Positions 61,801-64,000 of a DNA stretch of 64,000 nucleotides are shown in pieces. The stretch is taken from positions 16,419,001 to 16,483,000 of the forward strand of contig JABWDB010000005.1 in NCBI GenBank assembly GCA_019614645.1, written 5' to 3'. The notes under the pieces are model-generated. The model made no database searches and was not told the origin of the DNA. It saw only the letters and a list, made by a program, of their open reading frames with translations. A program made the position numbers and the translations under genes. Within the stretch, counting starts at the first letter, position 1. Each line of letters begins with the position of its first letter. This DNA is from Stratiolaelaps scimitus. Taxonomy: Eukaryota > Arthropoda > Arachnida > Mesostigmata > Laelapidae.

Positions 61801-64000
61801 CGGACGAAGCAGCAGGTTCATCTGGGAAGGGATTGGCCCTTCAGTTTGGACGCGTTTAGTCTGATGCGGCACTACGTCTCTAGGACGAGGGACAGTTTAA
61901 GGCATCTATCTCAGAGCGGGCAGTCCGTCTTGCTGTTGTTGTTGTTGTTGTTGTTGTTGTCGTCGTTGCTGAGGGTTGCTGATTTCCTTTGAAAAACCAG
62001 ACGAAGTCAACCTTGCTATTACCAGGATCTGGGTTGGGCCTAACCGACGATGTCTAGCAGCAACTTGGACAACCAGCCAAAAACCTGTGCCTCGTGCCCC
62101 GTAAAGTAACCATCTATACTCCACTGTTGGAGCGAACAATCTAAGTCTTTCTAACTCAATATATATATATATATAATATCGCGAAGATCATCTCATTGAA
62201 TACGATCTGCAGTGCGGCGCTTCGTCACGAGAGAGTTCGACGACGCCGGAATCGACGTGAATCGCTCAAATGTTTTCAAATTTTCAAACTGGACTCGCTG
62301 TTTTTGAAATCAATTGATAATAATAAATAGCAACAATCTTAATGATTAGTTATAACGATGTTGGCAAGACACAGGATAGACGAACAAATATAAATACACA
62401 ACTCCACGACTACGGGGCATCGATGGTTTGTGGCTAATCTGTGAAGTACACGCAATACAGCACGAATCTAGCTTGAGTTCGAATTCGTCAGCAACATCAG
62501 TATTACAACTGTTATTACATCCAGCAAAGGTTGATGCAACTGACGACATATTGTTGACTGCGACACATCGTCCGCGATCTGATGGACACCCCTGCAAAGC
62601 AGTGTGTTCAGTGAAGCTTCAACGATCCGTTTGTCCATGTTCCTGCTCTATTGCCTGCGAAACATTGTTGACATGCCAATATATTATACAATGCTGCGAT
62701 TGCTGCTTGAGCGTCGGAGCAACGCCAGCCAGTGGAGCGGGGAAGCGATCAGCGGCAAGCGAGCGGCAACTGTATCACGATGAGATACGTACCCACACGC
62801 ACCCGTCGACGGACGCATACAAAGTCCAACGCCGAACGTTGGCCGGTCAACAAAAGTGAGCCTGTCAGTTAACTATCTGTTTCGTCCTGAGCAGCGAACG
62901 AGACTTACTTTCACGGGCCCTCCTTCGTCTTCTGAAAGGAATAACGAAGAAAAAGTATGTAGCACAAAAATAGAAGAAACCGATCGGACCTGAACAGCCA
63001 GCAGCCAACCAGCCACAACAGCAGCAACAAGCGGCCAGTTGCCTGCAACAATGGCCCCGGCAGCGCCGCGATGGTGACGGTAGCTCCGGCGAAGTCAACA
63101 AAAACACCAATCGTGGCAACAGCAGCATGGCATAGGAAAATGAGAAAACACATTTGACGAAGCCGACAAAAGGCGCGCCTGTGAGGGAGGCTGTCTGTGC
63201 TCGGTCTTCGGTGCGATTCTTCGGCACCACTCACAGATGCACGTGCTTGCGAAGCTTAGAGACGTCTGAACGCGGGCATAACGGGGACGCCAAGCGGGGT
63301 CGTTCTCAGAGACAAAGTCGTTCAACTTTTAATCGACGTGTGCAAAGGGAACGTAAAAAACGTTTCACCAATACTGAATCACTATGAAACGGAATGAACA
63401 GTGCAACAACAAGCTGTTAACGGAGCTCACCAAATCGACTGAGACAGGAGGGAAGAGTTCGGTGTATTTGAAAAGAAATCCATCTGCGTCTACATACATA
63501 GTACTATGGACACCTTGCAGTCGAGGCGATTCGTTGTTTCTGGCCACGTTGAAACGGGTCTCCTGGACATCGAAATTACATTTGATACAATCACAGCATA
63601 CTTCAATTACATGTGGCTGTGTATCTTTGCTGAAGTCAACACAGTTCGATATTAAATGTGCACTTCGCAAACTTGTGCACTTCGTAAGCGGTTGCATTTG
63701 TTTTGTAACAGCGAGGCAACACGCCGTCCTTATCTTCTCGTATTCATACGACGATATAGCTAAAATTAAGCCAATATATAACTAAACATCAAAAACTTAA
63801 AACTTTAGCATGCGTCTCGTTTCGAGAACTAACGAAAATCACAACCAAGACCATACGAAATTCATACGTGACTACCCCTAAAACGCATCATAGCTTGATA
63901 ATTTTCATCTTCCATAGCCACGATAGCACTAGGACACCAGGTGCTGCGGACGTCGAGCTTGAACAACTCTTTAGGTCGACGCCATAGTGTTGATTTTCCG
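58801..64000. other. Non-coding DNA to the right edge
   Basis: Mixed composition with a GGC repeat (about 59289-59306), CT tracts (about 60246-60282), a TTG repeat (61930-61972) and a (TA)n tract (62160-62176). Overlapping frames of 100-140 codons at 62428-62859 and 63384-63785 (both strands) have no recognised domain. Confidence 0.4.
61930..61972. repeat. (TTG)n trinucleotide repeat
   Basis: About ten TTG units followed by tcgtcg. Confidence 0.9.

Noticed and set aside
63365..63785. Overlapping 133-codon (+) and 110-codon (-) frames at the right edge, the latter with a CCDC-x-x-C segment
   Set aside because: The Cys spacing matches no zinc-finger family I know, and overlapping open frames of this length occur by chance.
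1..64000. tRNA, rRNA, CRISPR, prokaryotic operons or phage
   Set aside because: No T-arm-like GGTTCRANNCC with a matching acceptor stem, no rRNA core strings, no regularly spaced repeats, and the gene structure is eukaryotic.

Overview
The window reads as eukaryotic nuclear DNA, most likely from an invertebrate and plausibly an arthropod. Genes are sparse, the coding sequence is split by consensus GT-AG introns, CpG is not depleted, and (TA)n, (CT/GA)n, (CA/TG)n and CAG/CAA repeats are common. I see no operons, rRNA, tRNA or CRISPR array. A chelicerate or mite source is possible but I cannot show it from this sequence.

The only coding sequence I can support well is a plus-strand gene with two exons here, at 28051-29426 and 32735-33006. 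They are joined by a 3.3 kb intron whose splice phases match. Both ends continue outside: the first exon starts in phase 0 with no convincing start codon, so upstream exons are needed, and the second ends in phase 1 at a strong donor, so downstream exons are needed. The 549 visible codons encode a low-complexity protein. In order it has a helix-like N-terminal segment, a Gly/Ala/Pro/Gln-rich region, several Asp/Glu tracts alternating with Arg/His-rich patches, a basophilic-kinase-like RRRGS site, a poly-Gln run and a short conserved-looking hydrophobic motif. The composition suggests a nuclear regulatory protein. I do not recognise the family and give no gene symbol.

The first 21.7 kb alternates between about seven GC- and CpG-rich blocks (roughly 1-5.56, 6.27-8.53, 9.06-11.05, 11.74-13.64, 14.28-16.32, 17.02-18.87 and 19.18-21.72 kb) and AT-rich spacers of about 0.3-0.7 kb. 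Many long frames cross these blocks, but they look like by-products of GC-rich sequence. The blocks may hold 5' exons, promoters or CpG-rich regulatory DNA of the downstream gene. One has a TATA-like core promoter candidate (15494). One spacer has a near-consensus recursive splice site (14126/14127), which would suit a long plus-strand 5' intron.

From 21.7 kb to the end the DNA is mostly AT-rich and non-coding by my reading: introns or intergenic sequence with many microsatellites, a few perfect palindromes and hairpins, a compact hairpin-bearing GC island (25955-26160), a possible 63-codon antisense small ORF inside the intron (31797-31988), and at best faint traces of old retroelements. Block borders and the low-confidence items are by-eye estimates.
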